The notes beneath the pieces are model-generated. The model had not been told where the DNA came from. It made no database searches and saw nothing but the letters and a program-made list of their open reading frames with translations. Both the position numbers and the translations under genes were made by a program. Of a DNA stretch of 64,000 bases, positions 23,572 to 37,925 are shown piece by piece. The first letter of the stretch is position 1. Each line of letters opens with the position of its first letter. The stretch spans positions 14,537,418 through 14,601,417 of the forward strand of contig OX381707.1 of NCBI GenBank assembly GCA_947462335.1, read 5' to 3'. The DNA comes from Harmothoe impar. Taxonomy: Eukaryota > Annelida > Polychaeta > Phyllodocida > Polynoidae.

Positions 23572-25238
23572 TCATCATGTCTGCCTCCTGGAGTGGTATG
23601 CATGGCCAGGCTTCATTAACAGAGCCTGATATGGTTTGTTTATACATCTTCACAACTAGCACTGGGTAAGCTGGCCTTTATCTGTACATATCATCACTCC
23701 AAGGACTGTATAATCATATAGTGCTTTGATCGGGGGGGGGTGAACTAATTTTGGAGCCCTCTTTGGGGGAGGGGTGAAAAAATTGTAACCTGTTTTAAGC
23801 CAAAAAGCCCATGCTCTACTATGCCTCAAAGTGCCCACGTGCGCGCGCTGATTTTTGACCCGTAAGCGGGGGGTGGAATTTTCGTTCTTGATGACAAAAA
23901 GGAACAGCACATTAGTGCACAATGCAACCCTGATAGGGGTGTTTTCAAAGTTCAATTAAGTTGTCAATGTGTATCACATGATACTCATTCTCTCTATTAT
24001 TTCTGACACAGGCAGTGTTTTGAGTGTAACAGCTGACGCTGAGTTCAGTGAGTGATAAGATAAAAAAGTCTACCAGGCATCACACAATAAAATCTGAGTT
24101 TGCAGATGTTTGCCCCTGAAATAGGACATTCCTTAGTATCTATGAGGTAGCCCTACTGTGTATATGACTCTGAACCTTTTGATGAGGCCAATCCGGTCTG
24201 TCACATAATAATAGCTAGAACAGTCGGTAGGCACATTATGTTCATTTCAGAAAGACCTTTCTATATGGCTCCGCTCAATGTATACCTGTTTTCTGTATAC
24301 TTTGTGCTTGGGAGTTCAACGTCCAACAATACAGCCACCAATGCACTGCAGAACATCTAAAGGGTAGAGCTAATACAGAAAGAGGCCTGGAATACATTGG
24401 TTAAAGATATTGATCCTGTACAAAAGCAATTTACAACTCTGGTTTGGACTTCTTCTGAGTGACTTCGATAAATTGATTCATTACTGACCTAATCGAGTGA
24501 AGTTCCTTTGTCAGCCATGTTTAAATTAACCCCCAACTTTACTGATTGCATCAGCATAGAATTACAACCCTGGCAATCTAATCAATAGCAAACAAGATTT
24601 CAAGATATTGCAATCACACGATAGTTTGTGCTGATGCCATCAGAACTAGACGTGCTAGGTGCTAGTAAAGGCTTGGTCAAACTCATAGTAAGACATTTTC
24701 ATGATCATGCAATTTTGGATAAAGGGGTTCTTTAAACGTATGGCAGACGCATATTGTTGAAACTAACAATTCCTTGAAATTTCTCCACCGGTCTGATTAG
24801 GTTTTTGCAAAGCTGCAGCTAGCCATATGACAGGTATTACCATTATTGGCTTACTATTTTGTAATATAACAGCATGTCACTTATGACCTGCCTACAGGTA
24901 TGTGATATAGATAGCCTTTGTTACATTACGCATTGATTGCTGTAGGAATTGTTTCCCATAGACCTTCATATGTGACAGGATGCAGTATAGAATTTTACGT
25001 TAAAAATATTTGGAAATATATAGCGTTATATAATGTTGTTTATATGATAATACTAATCAATTTGTAAGATAATAGAGTGCCAACCTTTCGATCACCTGCA
25101 TACACCTCAGAGAAGCCGCCAGATTATTTAGATTCAACATTATATGGCAGAATGCAGCCAGAGAAAGTTTAAATTAAAAAAATATGAGAAATTATGGAAT
25201 GATACTAAGCTAAGTCATCTTTGTTGTATATAGCACTC
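23572..25238. other. No gene; leads into duplicated block 1
   Basis: The first 80 bp match the paralogous 50.6-kb segment. About 24330-24430 resembles the dispersed repeat at 2025 and 12640. The 99-codon minus-strand frame at 23656-23955 spans a G-rich repeat tract and is not regarded as a gene. Confidence 0.45.
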
Positions 25239-27960
25239 ACCCATTATAAGGTAACAAGACAACAGCTCTGGGGGCACCCGTACCTGTACACACCTCACGA
25301 GAGCCGTTAGCCTCCAGGGGGCAAGGCTTACCTTAAGATTAGAGTGGGTGGTCCGCCCTCACCCATTAACATGGGGTTCCAGGTCCCTGGGACTCTGTGC
25401 AGTGGGGATCCTGATCCCCTTATACCAGGCAGATCAGGCTAAGGTTTAGGGGATCGATCCCACTTACAGATTAAATTTGAATCTAAACAGGAAAACAAAG
25501 GCAAAGCTTTGCATATCTATTGAAAAATTGGTTTGAGTGAGAGAGGTCGGTCTCAAAGATGGATATCTTCAATAGCTAAGAGGTTGTTTTGCAAGAATCC
25601 AAACTTTTTCCTGAGTTCTCATTACTCTGAGGGTCAATTTATAGAGGTTTAGGTATCCATTTTTGGTGGACTTTCACTCAGCACAATGTCTGACCCTCGA
25701 CCATGGTACTATGTATTTATAAGTTATTTGGGGGCATGCATCTAGCACAGATTCAGGAGGGGAATTGCCTTCTACAAAAGCTACAATTGATCAGACAATG
25801 TTGTGGATTAGGGTGAGTAAAAACCATTAAACAGTGATTAGCTGTGTGCTCCATATAACCAGAAATCAGTTATTAGGTTTTGTTTTTTTGTTTTTTTACA
25901 AAGGCTCTTCCCACATCAAAGTACTGGTATATATAAATATGCCTACTGTTATACCCTACAGCTTTTTATCTAGCATTAATGATATAGTCTGTGTAGACCT
26001 ATCCACTTTAATGGCCCTGATAAAGTCAACCTAATATTACCCCAATGGTATACATTAAACTGTATCCCCTCTGAGAATAACAGAATAGCAGTAATGTCTT
26101 GTACCCTCAGTACTTCTGATATGTCAATTTCCTAAACCTATTACGACAGTTTAAAAAATACTTCAATGTGAAAACACTGTTTTTGTGCTTGAAGCGTAGA
26201 AATGAATTCTGCAACTCTAAGTTCTTACCATTTCCTCACCTTGCCCTCCGATCTGGGCCTTTGAGAATATTGGATTCAGGAACAACGTTGAAGCACCTTC
26301 AGGGATACCTTCCCTTGGGGTTGGCCACAACACACTATGTGAGTTTGATGACAACGTTCATCCCTAATTCTGTCTCAGTATTAGTCAAGCAAAAGTAGTC
26401 CTCACACATACCTTCTAGTCCATTTGTTACACAATCTTTAGAGGTTGATGAACCATTTGAGTAGCATCTTAGCTTAGCCGCCTTCGGCCTTATGTGAAAT
26501 GAGGCCTAGGTTATGGATTTAGCGTTTCTATCATGAGCATGAAAATTAATAATAGCTAGATTTCAGCATGGTGCCCAAATGAAGCATCTTGATGACAAAG
26601 GACATTGCCCATAACGTACTACAAGGCCCTTGGAATATCATAATTAGCTCTCAGGTAGAAACGATTTGGAGTTCTCAATGGAATGTATGATTGTGGTGTA
26701 ATGGTTTGAGTTTACGCCTACAAAAAGCCTCTTCAACATTGTCCATCTACATGACATCGGAAGCATCTTCCAATCTAAATAAACACATCTAAAGGAGCTT
26801 CAGGCCTCACAACTGCAAAGTAATGATGTGAGATGGGGAAAATTATTGAGAGTGAAGCAGAATCTGATGGAGAACATGAATGGTTCATGAAGTCTTGAAA
26901 AGTGGATTAGTGCTAGCAGCAATCGGTGGTTCAATGCTTTAAATGCACTACTCCATCCAAATGTAATATTGATATGTTCTGCAGACCACCATCAGCTCCA
27001 GTATCAGCTGTTGATGGAAACTTAATGACTAAACCTGTAGGATGTAATAAGAATAGAATGGCATATCAAGGTTGTGCCAGTACCTTATCCGTCCATAGAA
27101 TGAGGAAAAGGGGATGGCAAGTAAGTCATATACACGCTTTCTGCACAGCACACCTATCCAAGATGACCTCATTTTTTATGGGTACAGTCTTTGTTATTAA
27201 AATGGCAAAGATCCTGCCTCTGTTCGAATTGCTTTATTCAGACAAATCAGAATTGTCCTGATGAACTTCCTTTCACTACGGAATTCTCAGATAACAAAAA
27301 TGTCCCTGTACATTTATTGCAATGAGTTCCAAATACATTTAATAAAAAGAACACCGATGTTATGATATGGATTATCTATGATATGACCATCTATCATGAG
27401 ATGAGATTGGTATGGATAAGGTGTAAGTGGCGGGTAGATATTACAAAAAGGAAAAAAAGATAATTACTTTAAATAGCTTTCTGATGGGTCCCCAAAAACT
27501 TATCAGAAGCACCACACCAACTGGTCTGCCAACTGTTAGTCCAATGGGACAGGTCCTGTTAATTATTTGTTTATTCTGAATGGTGGAATGAAGTTCAAAA
27601 AGGGCATTCCATTTGAAAAGATTTGTTATCTTCTAGAGATGTTCAATTAGAGTTCGAACAAAGTTATCTTGAATATTTAGGTGTTTTATATAGTATGTGT
27701 AGCCATCAATCTGAAAACAAAAGATTGGTTTAATTCTACCCCAAATAATGTTTACAGATAGCTTACACTCACTACAAACAAAAAGAAATGGGTTAAGCAT
27801 GCCCAGATGGACCACTGCAGATCACTTCCCACAGCCAGACCAGAACTGGAGGTAAAAAAGGGCGAGAAAAATACACCAACTTCGATTTCCGATCTAGTTT
27901 CCACCAGCTTTTTTTCCTCCAGGAATTCAAAGACTAGGATTAATGGGATGGAAGGACAGA
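25239..27960. repeat. Segmental duplication core block, copy 1
   Basis: Collinear landmarks shared with 35747-37925 and 51470-53820 are as follows. First, a well-conserved 250-bp module at the left end (CACCATTATAAGGTAACAAG-like, then AGATTAGAGTGGGTGG, then ATTTGAATCTAAA). Second, a segment near 26745-26930. Third, a closing segment 27637-27945 (GAGATGTTCAATTAGAGTT ... GAATTCAAAGACTAGGATT). Frames inside are not conserved between copies, so no coding gene is supported. Confidence 0.75.
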
Positions 27961-30900
27961 GGGGTTGAAAATGGGAACTGTTGCGATAGCTCTGAAGAAG
28001 ATGGTTAATTTCTGGTTAATTTCTTTCTAACACAGTGTTGGTGGCATTAGCTTATTTATACTTTTTAGTGGCCGGAGGACCCCAAACAAACCATTTGAGA
28101 ACCACTCTGTTTAGTGTGATTGTTTTAGGTGTGTGGGCTGATAAGATAAATTAGTGAATACATGATGAGGCTATTAACGTTCTATGCTGCCATTAAGGAG
28201 TTAAAATGTAGCAATGCCATGTGATCTAGGGAAGTAGAGATTTGTGGCATGGCTAGGAAAATTGGAGGCCAAATTATGAGAGAGTATATACTGAGAGACG
28301 GGGTAGACTGACCTGCAAAGACAAGTCATTAGATCCTGGAGCAGTAATAACTAATAATGCGATCTAACTACATCCCCTCTACTTGCTCAGCTAGAGATCC
28401 CTTGTAAACTCTCGTTCCCACTGCTGACATCTCTTGCAAACAGGAACAGGAAATGGAACCAGTAAGTCTGATGGTAAAACTACCATCATACATTCTGGTT
28501 CCTGTCCACTGGTTCCCGCCTACCAGCAGGGGTTACCCAGACCCAGCAAAATCCCAAGTTCAAGGCCATTTGGCTGTCACCTTCAGAAGGATTTGGGAAC
28601 GAAAGTAGAGATCCCTCGGTAACTGTAATGGCATAATGTGTTTCCATGTCTACATACTATTGTGACAATGGCCTTGCTCATGAATATTTTACTTGCATAA
28701 TAATGTAAATCACCGCAAGCCAAATGAAGATCAGCCATCAGATAGAGGGGTCCAGCTCGTTGCTATTAAGTAGGTCATCTGCTTTATTAGAGTTTTCTAA
28801 TAACTCATTTGACCAGTACCACTAGCACTGGTAAGACCATTTACAGGCCATAATAGTACAAATAGCATATGATGCATATCTTCCGGAAGAGTATAAACAT
28901 GCTGGCTCTTGCTCTATCGATGGCAGAAACATTTAAAGGAAAACAATGCATGGCAGGCATTATGAGAGTTCAGCCCAATCTGGATGTAGTTGTTTATTCA
29001 GTAGTAGTTGCAATATTTTTGCAGGATAGTGGCCAGTGCCTCGTGCATGAACAAGGGTAATGATTTTGTGTCAAAACTGACCACTGCTATTCCTGCTATA
29101 GAGATTGTAGAGTGTCTATCCACACTAGGGGATATGGCCCAGGATCTGACCCCATATATAGAAGTGGAAACATGCAGACACTCCTGGGTAATTGTCCCAA
29201 TTGTCCCAAAAGAGAATGTCCATACACACCCACCAGTTTCAAAGGAGGCTATGGATAGGTTTCATCCCAAAGGAAAATACGTTCTGCTCTAGTCTATACC
29301 ACGTTTTATATTGTAGAATGATGACAATCATATCACGATAAGAGATGATGGAGGTAAATTAATCGATTATTGATTATTTGATTGTTTGTTTGAGTAGTTT
29401 GAAGTACTGTGGGTCTCTCTACTTAACAAGGATAAAGTGTTTGCAAATTCTGAACAGACATAAATGCTGCTCAACCAAAAACTGCAGTGTGCTTGTCTAT
29501 TGTTGGATAACTGAATTAAGGATATGAAATCATAGCCATTACAGATAAGATTTTAAAAAAGTGTTAATTCCAGAGTAGGAGAAGAGAGAGACTTTTATGG
29601 ATGGCCAGATATGTAAATCGATCTAGTGAAGGCTGGTGAAGTGACATAGTATTTTGACTGATAGTTGTCCTACTACCCTCTACAGTAGCACTGACCCACA
29701 ACTTCTACCCCCAAGGCACAGAATAATAGAAATACATCCCTGCTCCAACAGCACCTAGTGTCATATAATCTGAAATCCAATCCGAAGTGACCATACTTTT
29801 GTTGCACAGCACTAGTAAACAGTATCCAAGTGGAAATTAAAGCATAGAGTGAGCAGCAGTTACCTAGTATTATAACCAATCTAGAAGCAGTTTTAGTGAT
29901 GTATGGTTCTGCAATAACAGTGCACGAAGGGGGAGTAGATTAGTTATGGCCTCTCCGGGATATACAGATTATGTAAGCAATTCCAAAGGTGCCCAATATT
30001 ACAGCTTTTGCCTCGGTTGTTTGCTCCATTTATTGCAGTATCCTGCACAATGCCCCACCACCCTGGAAGGAGGTTCTTATAGTGATATATATCAGGTAGA
30101 TATTGCCACAATCCACCAGGAATGCTGACTCATTTGCATTGACATTCAAGGAGAGAAACCAGGAGAGAATCTCAGATGCATATGAATTTGGTTGTCTACA
30201 TATATATATATTGTGTGTTATGTATGCTACAGTTTATGAAAGTACATTATGTTCAATTGTATTTCATTGCTAAACATCAAGGAACAAAAGGTATAAGTTA
30301 ATCAGTGTAATTGGCATATATCACTGGAAACACAATTGTAAGTATTGCTTCACTGTTAGTACCAATCTCTTCTGTAATCTGATTGAAACAAAGATATTTG
30401 TTCTAATATATTTTACGTGATTGAGGATAAAAACTTGCAAATTCATCAAATCAAATTGAATTGAAATATACACATAGATTTGGTCAGGGAAGTTGCCAGA
30501 TACATAACTGTGCAATTAAATTCCGTGGACATCCAACAACAACTGTGTGGACCATCCGATTTAAATGAATAAAATGAAGCCCACATTGTATGAATCATTC
30601 AACAATCAGTCTCAAGACTTTCATGGGTCATTCCCAATTGGGCAGGTAATCTAGAACTGAACTGGTTCCCCCACTGGACTGGACGCGGGCAAATGTAATG
30701 GGAGCCTCACTTTGCTTGTAGATTTCACCCACAGCCTGTGCCCATCCTAGGCTATTTCACAGGCTGGGAAGCATTTTACCTACCACCTAAATGTATCAGC
30801 TTGTCATCTACCCCCCCCTCCCTAATGGGAGAGAGACACCCTCAGGGAAAGGCGGGAACCATGCAACCCTCCTATACAACTGTTAAAATGTCCAAGGTTA

Positions 30901-32430
30901 TACTTTCTACGTGATCAATTGGAGAAGTGAGTATCTGCCTCGTCCGACCTCATTCTATAAAAGTATACTTACTTTAATGCTGGCCATTCTCCACAATGCC
31001 ATCCATCCTAAAGGTAGATTAAACGATCATCTGAGGTACATTAAAAGATGATGTAGTTGATTAACACAGTATTTTGTCTGATGCTTGTTAATAGCCAGGG
31101 CAAAAGCTGTAATATTAGTCACCTTTAGAATTGCCTGAATACTTGATAAATCTCTGAGAGGCCATAAAATATACTCCACCTTTTTAATTTGGTGTGTCAT
31201 ACATCACTCAAACTGAGGATCAATAACAGCTCCTCTTTCCCTACATGGAGTTCATTGATAAGTTACACATTGCAGTACATTTGAGATTCATAGAAGTCCT
31301 ATGGAGAGAATGCCTGAGTCGCAGCGGGGAGTGGCAATTTAAGCAGTGGTACTTTTAATAATTAGGCAATTGTATTTGTAATAAATAAACGCAATAAAAC
31401 TTCCAATGACATCAATTACAACCAATGAGACCCGTACTGAAACAATCTGATACATGGGACATGGCTAATGGCCAGAACACACACAACACACACAGCTGAC
31501 AAGAAGACTGTACCACATGTTAGTAGATGACACACTAGAATATGCTGTATAGTGTAATAATAGGAGAACGTACATCAGTAAGCGTGTTATTTAGTAATAC
31601 TGAAAGGAACAGAGTATGATTTTTTGACAACGCACACTAGGTTTTGTATATTTCTATATGATATAGGGTGAGCAGGGTCAACACGGTATAACCTTTCAAG
31701 CTGCTCTATTTTATTATACATAACATATCTCAAAGTACAGTGAGTGCTCTGGAATCTGGAATAGTGTATGTCGTCTAAAGATGGAAGAGAGAGTCGCGTA
31801 AGTCCCTCCTCTGTAAACATGATCTACAGCATTCCATACTTTCTCTGACTAGGTTTATGGTCAAGGATATATACGGTACATTATACCACTACATTTGAAG
31901 GAATCAACGGATGACCATAAAGGCCAAACCAGGAAAATGATGAATCATATAAAATTGACAGAGCCTTGCTTTATTGTTGTACATCCGGATACCCTTAGCC
32001 ACCTCACTGATTTGGGTATGGAATCATAGCTGGAAACATTGCATTACGTCTGCCAAAACAGACATACGGAGAACCTGGAATGCATCTGTAAAGAAATCTA
32101 CTATAAATAAAGGTAAACTACAGTAGATAAAGCCCATAACACCCTTAACCTAGCTACAGTGAGGTTTACATTCAAAATAATCCCATAGCCATTGACTACC
32201 TGTTCGCCTGACATTGACCTACATACCCGGAATAATTAGACTGAATGTATGAGTTCATGATGCATATTCATCACTAAAATGGCTGCATCTGGTGTATTTT
32301 AAAGATCTATAATTTCCATTCCCTGAAGAAAGATGAAGTACGGGGAAATTAACATTTGTCCGGTTAAGGCTACAGCTAGTACCCAGTAATGTAACTATGG
32401 TCTCCATATGGTTGTCAGTTTCAGTGATAG
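27961..32430. repeat. Further duplicated segments between core blocks; no gene
   Basis: About 28937-29010 and 29350-29560 recur near 57724-58045, and partly near 39100-39185. About 29590-29800 is one copy of a block that also occurs at 32911-33120, 39190-39400 and 47790-48020, recognisable by a GTGACATAG...ACTGATNGTNG...GCAGTAG pattern. No intact frame is shared between copies. Confidence 0.55.
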
Positions 32431-32738
32431 TATAGGCTGTGTCTCACGAAATTGGGCCAAGTAGAAAGGCTATGACCAGGTCCAATCTATAACCAGGTGC
32501 CATCTATGACCGGGTGCAATATATATGACCGGCTTGAAAGAAAACTGTTTATTTAGGGCAGATAAATTGAAATGAAATGAGTGATATAAAGTCTTAAAAC
32601 ACCCATTTACATTTTCAATCATTTTATATCTTCATCTGCCCTAAATGAAGCGTTTTCTTCCAAGCTGGTCAAAGATTGCACCCGGTCATAGATTGCACCC
32701 GGTCATAGATTGCATCGGGTCATGAGACACAGCCTATA
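32431..32738. mobile_element. 308-bp foldback MITE
   Basis: The perfect 16-bp ends TATAGGCTGTGTCTCA and its inverse bound a palindromic body. The right arm repeats CATAGATTGCACCCGGT about three times and the left arm carries the inverse motif. A TA duplication is possible because the termini themselves start with TATA. Confidence 0.75.
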
Positions 32739-34738
32739 GGGATCATGTTTTTAAGTATGGGGGTGTATCAAATTTACTACAATGAAACTATAGAGCGAAT
32801 GAATGTGGTACATGTATAAAGGGGCACCAATAGTTCCTGTATATTGGTGACTGCTCCATCTACAGGACACCAGTGGACCTATATAAGGAACAGGGTGAGA
32901 GAACAGTGAGACCAAAATGGATAGCCACATTTGTAAGTAGATTAGAAGAGGATGTGAGGTGTCAGAGCAGGCTAGTAAGGTGACATAGCACCTTAACTGA
33001 TGGTGGGTTTACTGGCCTATGCAGTAGTATAACTGTATAATGTATGCGACCTCTCTCCTCCAACCCTTGAGAATAGAAATAGATCCTTCCCAAAGTGTTA
33101 TATATTGAGGTACTCCTAAATGGCCCAAAAGAAAAGGGTGGAAACTTTATTTTTACCGAATTTTATGTTCTTTAGTCTGGTAGAAAATCTCTACCCTTCT
33201 GGCACACACATGCCTCTCAATTTATATCACATCAAGAAAAAGTAATTTTTCCTACCTAAGCTGCTAAGCCAACAAAAATTTGATTGATTCTAGGAACAGA
33301 CATTTAGGAGACAGAACCAAATATCAATAGGCTCGATCTTCCACAGTCTAGAAACTGCAATGATAAGCATTCAATATTTTGAAGTTATTCATGACAAAAT
33401 CGCACTGACGAACGAAAGACCAAACAAACAAACAGATACAGAGACTGCTGCTGAAGGATAGGGCTAACTAGAAGGGATAGCTTAGGTAGCAAACAGGTCT
33501 ATCCACCTCTAAACTTGGTAATCTGTGCTACATAATAATGATTAGATTCTGCTAGAGGACATGGGAGACCATTTCAGTGCACATAGGGACATTCTGTTTT
33601 ATGCAACTTTAGCAACTAAAGTGATATGGTGATCCCCACCCTAATTCCTACATGAATTATGCCCTAAAAATTAATACATGTAACAATGATTCTAGGACTC
33701 TGGCAGAAAACTACCTGATGATATGGAGGAGGGAGTTGAGTGTAAGTCTGGGTATAATGGAGCACAGGCAGAATGTGGTAGATTTTAAAGGCAATTCAGT
33801 TAGAAATATAGCTAATACAGCGTAAGAAACATCAGAAACGGTCGTAATTAGTGTGGTAACATGTTTGATAGTTAAACTTACAGAAAGTACTAAGAACAAC
33901 AGTGTTCAAACCATGGGTGTTAAATGATATTTTACAGTGGTATAAGTGATTTATCCTCTAATATTTAAAACATAATGATGTTAGTCAGATAGTACATTTT
34001 TATGCTAGAGAACCTGTATAGTGACACGGGATAGAACAATATCACTTACACCCTCAAAATTGGTGGTGATGTTCTTTTTCATTGCAAAAGAAATGTCCCC
34101 TTAGTGAAATCTATACTCACAGTTGAGTGATAACTACCCAGTTCTAGTCACAACCCTATCTCACTCGCTCAGAATCCACTGGTAGATCCACTACAAAGCC
34201 ATGTGGTATAGGAGTCTGGACGAGTTAGGTGCTCTGTCTGAGTAATCTATGTACACAGTCTAAACCCAATCCAGAAACCCAGCTAATAAATCTAATACTA
34301 CCGTACCTTTTTTCACAGAAAAGTTCGCTTTCAAAATCTCTACACAGAAGATACACAGAATATCACTTAACCTTGACATTTTCTTACAATGACTCACGGA
34401 TGCACGTAAGGTTTTTGTAGGCAATAGAGAAGAGTTTCAGGACTTTTAGCAATTCCATATCAGTTGAGTCTACATGTGATGAAACAAGAAGCAATATATG
34501 ACAGAAACATGGATCAATTGATAGTGAATGAAAAAAGGTAAGAATACTGTGCCTGCTAAAGGTCAGTAAAGAACGAGCTAGTAAGAGCTGACATTAAGGT
34601 TGTGCAAGATGTTCTATTATTCAACATACATGAATCAAGTTGTTTAAGATAAGAGCCTTGGTGCAGAAGGTTTGTGGGTATGTGCAGCTTATACAAGATG
34701 TGTTTTATTGAGATGTATGGCTAGGTAAATTTACGTAA
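32739..34738. repeat. Duplicated segments; no gene
   Basis: 32911-33120 belongs to the four-copy block described for 29590. 34140-34370 matches 40305-40530, with about 100 bp around CCACTGGTAGATCCACTA especially alike. Changes between the copies fall mostly at amino-acid-changing positions in every frame tried, so this is not treated as an exon. Confidence 0.5.
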
Positions 34739-35102
34739 GGCCACTCCAAATAATATCCTTTTTTCTCATCACAGCGCGCGTCATCAAAATAATGTTTTGG
34801 ATATTTTTTTCTATTTTCTTTTGCAAATCTTAAGGGAAACGTCGATAAAAGTAGACAAATATGGGTATATTTGGTATCAAATTGTAGCCTACAGTGGTGC
34901 AAATGCGATGAGCAAGAGGAAATATACCAAAACGTTTGTAGATAATCAACTCCTTAGCCATTGAAATCTGAATAAAAAAGTGTTTAGAGCCTAGATCCCC
35001 GTACATATTTGGTCTTCAGCAAAGAAAAAGACAAAAAAGTGCGCCCTCATCATATTTGTCATGGCCTAGTGATGAGGAACAAGGATATTATTTGGAGTGG
35101 TC
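34739..35102. mobile_element. 364-bp MITE, TAA duplication (Harbinger-like)
   Basis: The ends GGCCACTCCAAATAATATCC and its inverse (one mismatch) are flanked by TAA on both sides (34736-34738, 35103-35105 region). A 3-bp TWA duplication with G/C-rich ends is usual for PIF/Harbinger derivatives. There is no coding capacity. Confidence 0.75.
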
Positions 35103-35105
35103 TAA

Positions 35106-35746
35106 AGGTATCCTGACATAGATCTGCAAGGACATATAAAGTCAAATAGAAATGAGGAGCCTCACGTCATTGTGGCAGAATTTTGAGACCCTGGTTGTGC
35201 CACTGATTTGAAATCTGGAAACAAGATAGCATTGGGAACAAGGTAGCAAAAGTCTTCTTTTCAGATAAGCTGACCCAATTACATATTAAACAGCTTGACA
35301 GAACCTGTATGAATAGTTCTCCAAGTGCCCAGGGATCAAAGGAATTTTCAGTTCTAATAAGATGGGTGGGCAGGGGCATTATGAGACACTTATACCAGAG
35401 CACCAGAGGATATGTGAGGCCTCTGACTGACATGGGATTATTATTATGCTGGTAGCAGAGACCTGTATGTATGTGTAACCTCTCTGGTATGGAAGAAAAG
35501 ATACTAAAATGAATGGCCCAATCTGTGTGTGTGACACTTCTTGTATTGCTGTGGACTATATATGTATTCATTGATCTATAGGGTAATCTAAGACAGCAAT
35601 GCTGTACAAACCTGGGAAGAGCTGCTATATGAATCAGTAATACATGACAGGATACAGTCATAGAAAGATTACAATGTCATATAAATAGAAATAGTTTTCA
35701 ATGAATGATACTAAGCTTAACGATCTATGTTGTCTTTGCATAGTCA
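35106..35746. repeat. Segment duplicated at 41.7 and 51.3 kb
   Basis: About 35360-35510 matches 41720-41870. About 35555-35650 (TAATCTAAGACAGCAA ... CAGTAATACATGACAGGAT) matches 51300-51390. A 164-codon minus-strand frame (35167-35661) spans the segment but is not preserved in the other copies, so it is not called as a gene. Confidence 0.5.
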
Positions 35747-37925
35747 CCATTATAAGGTAACAAGACAACAGCCCCTAGGGCACCTGTACGTGTTAGCCTC
35801 CAGAGGGCAATGCATACCTAGAGATTAGAGTGGGTGGACCGCCCACACCCATTAGCATGGGGCATAGCTGTTGTTCCAAGTCCCTGGAGCTCTGTGCAGT
35901 GGGAATCCTGATCCCCTAATACCAGGAACAGCACTCTAAGGTTCAGGGGATCGAGCCTGCTCTAGATTCAATTTGAATCTAAACAGGGACACAAAGGCAA
36001 AGGCTTGCATATCAATTAAAAAACTGGTTTAACTTTTCCTTTACCGTACACGCATTATGCCTAAATGTTGGTAGAATCCCAATATATTTTCTTACAGTGA
36101 TCTATAGTATATTGTCTCTGAATATCTGCATCCGTTTGTACATACATTCACTATTTCAGAAAAGCTGGGCATCTCCACTTGGATGAAATTTAACTCATTC
36201 TTAATATTATTTAAGCAGTATTTAAGGCAAAAACTGTGAAAAATGTCAAACAAAATTCGTTTTTGGGTGAACACAGGTTTTGTCCAATTTTTCATGCTGA
36301 AAAAATGGCCTAAATATAAATTGCCATGGCAACCTATACACTAAAGTGATTTCAAATAGGGCTTTATCTCCCTAATTTGTACAGATTTAGGGTATCTTAC
36401 ATTTTGGTTATCCAATACTGTTCATTTTGTCATAGATGATTGCACTTCTTGTCTGAATATTTACAAAAGAAATTCAGTTTCCAAAAGGCTAGGTCATCGC
36501 CTACATCCAAATATCCCATTTGAATCTTATCTGAAAGTGTCAGGTTTTGGGACAGATGTCTTTATGTGGGACCTGGCAATGGAAGGGCTCTTTATTAGAG
36601 ATCGATATCTTCAAAAGCTTTGAGTTTTCAAATTCAGTGCTCAAATAATTTTGTTGAGTTTTCTTCAAGACATTCCTGCAGGACAAAAGGCCTTGTGCAC
36701 AAGTATCATTAGGCTTTTAGAAGACCTTGATTAGCTTTCATGTGGAAACGGTTTGCATTTACAATGAAATACATGATTGAAGTATAATGGGATGAACCTT
36801 TGCACGATCATTGTCCATTGCCATTGGAATAATCTTCTAATTCAACTCAAACATATCTAAAGGAGTTTCAAGCCTCAAACTTGCAAAGCAAATATGTGAT
36901 ATGAAAGGCATTATTGAAAATGAAGGGGTATCTGATTGAGAACATGAATGGTCTATGAAGGATTGGAAGTGGATTAGGGCTAGGAGCAATTGGAAGTCCA
37001 ATGGTTGAGATGAGTAGGATTTCTGTTTGAATGGAATATAGAGCAACTCAGATATCTCCCATTCATAAAGACTGCAAATTGCTGATTGTGATTTGTTCCC
37101 AGCAGAATGGACTCAAACTGATTCTATACATCCTCATATCTTGACAAATGTTATGGACATTGTTGTAACACTTCTCTCTAATCCATTCCCATGCACTACT
37201 CCATCCAAATGTATTATTGATACATTCTTCAGGCCACAATCAGCTCCAAATGTGGCTGTTGATGGGGATTTAATGAAGAAACCTGTAGGATGTAACAGGA
37301 ATAGAATGGAGAATCAAGGCGGTTTCAAGATTACAAATAAGTTTGTAAGGCAGGTACTTTAGCAATCCATAGAGTTAGGAAAGAGGGATGGCAAATATTT
37401 CAACACACTCACCATACAGCAGAACAACCTGGTATAACGTCATATCTATGGGTACAGACTTTGCTATTAGAATAGCCAAGCTCCCACTTTCCATTTTACC
37501 ACCATTGACATTGCTTTATTTAAGGGAATTCGACTTTTCTTGATGATCTCTCATTTACTGGATTATCCTGAAAATGGTACGCATATGTATTGATGTCACC
37601 TCTTCTATTTTACATTTGACAAGAGATGTTCAATGAGAGTTTAAAAAAGGTTAGCTTGAAAAACAGATGTTTAGACAGAGAAGGTAACCATCAATCTGAA
37701 AACAAAGGTCTGCTTTAATTCAACCCCAAATAATCTTCAGAGATAGCTTAGTAAAGGAAATAGATTAGGCATGCCCAGATGGATCCCTTCAGACCACCCT
37801 CCACAGTCAAACCACATCCATCCAGAATGGGAAGAAAGAAAGGCTAGAAAAATACACCAATTTCGATTTCAGATCTAGTTTCCGCTAGCTTCTGTCCTCC
37901 TCTAGGAATTCAAAGGCTAGGATTG
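35747..37925. repeat. Segmental duplication core block, copy 2
   Basis: Same landmarks as copy 1, including the 250-bp left module and the closing GAATTCAAAGGCTAGGATT. About 36010-36570 is extra relative to copies 1 and 3. One landmark present in copies 1 and 3 (near 27489 and 53365) is missing. Confidence 0.75.

Noticed and set aside
26926..37362. Frames at 26926-27261 and 37093-37362 share CTTPSKC...AVDG...KPVGCN, suggesting a conserved exon
   Set aside because: They lie in duplicated DNA. Counting codon differences gives about three silent against about ten replacement changes, so there is no sign of selection on the protein, and the third copy lacks the segment.
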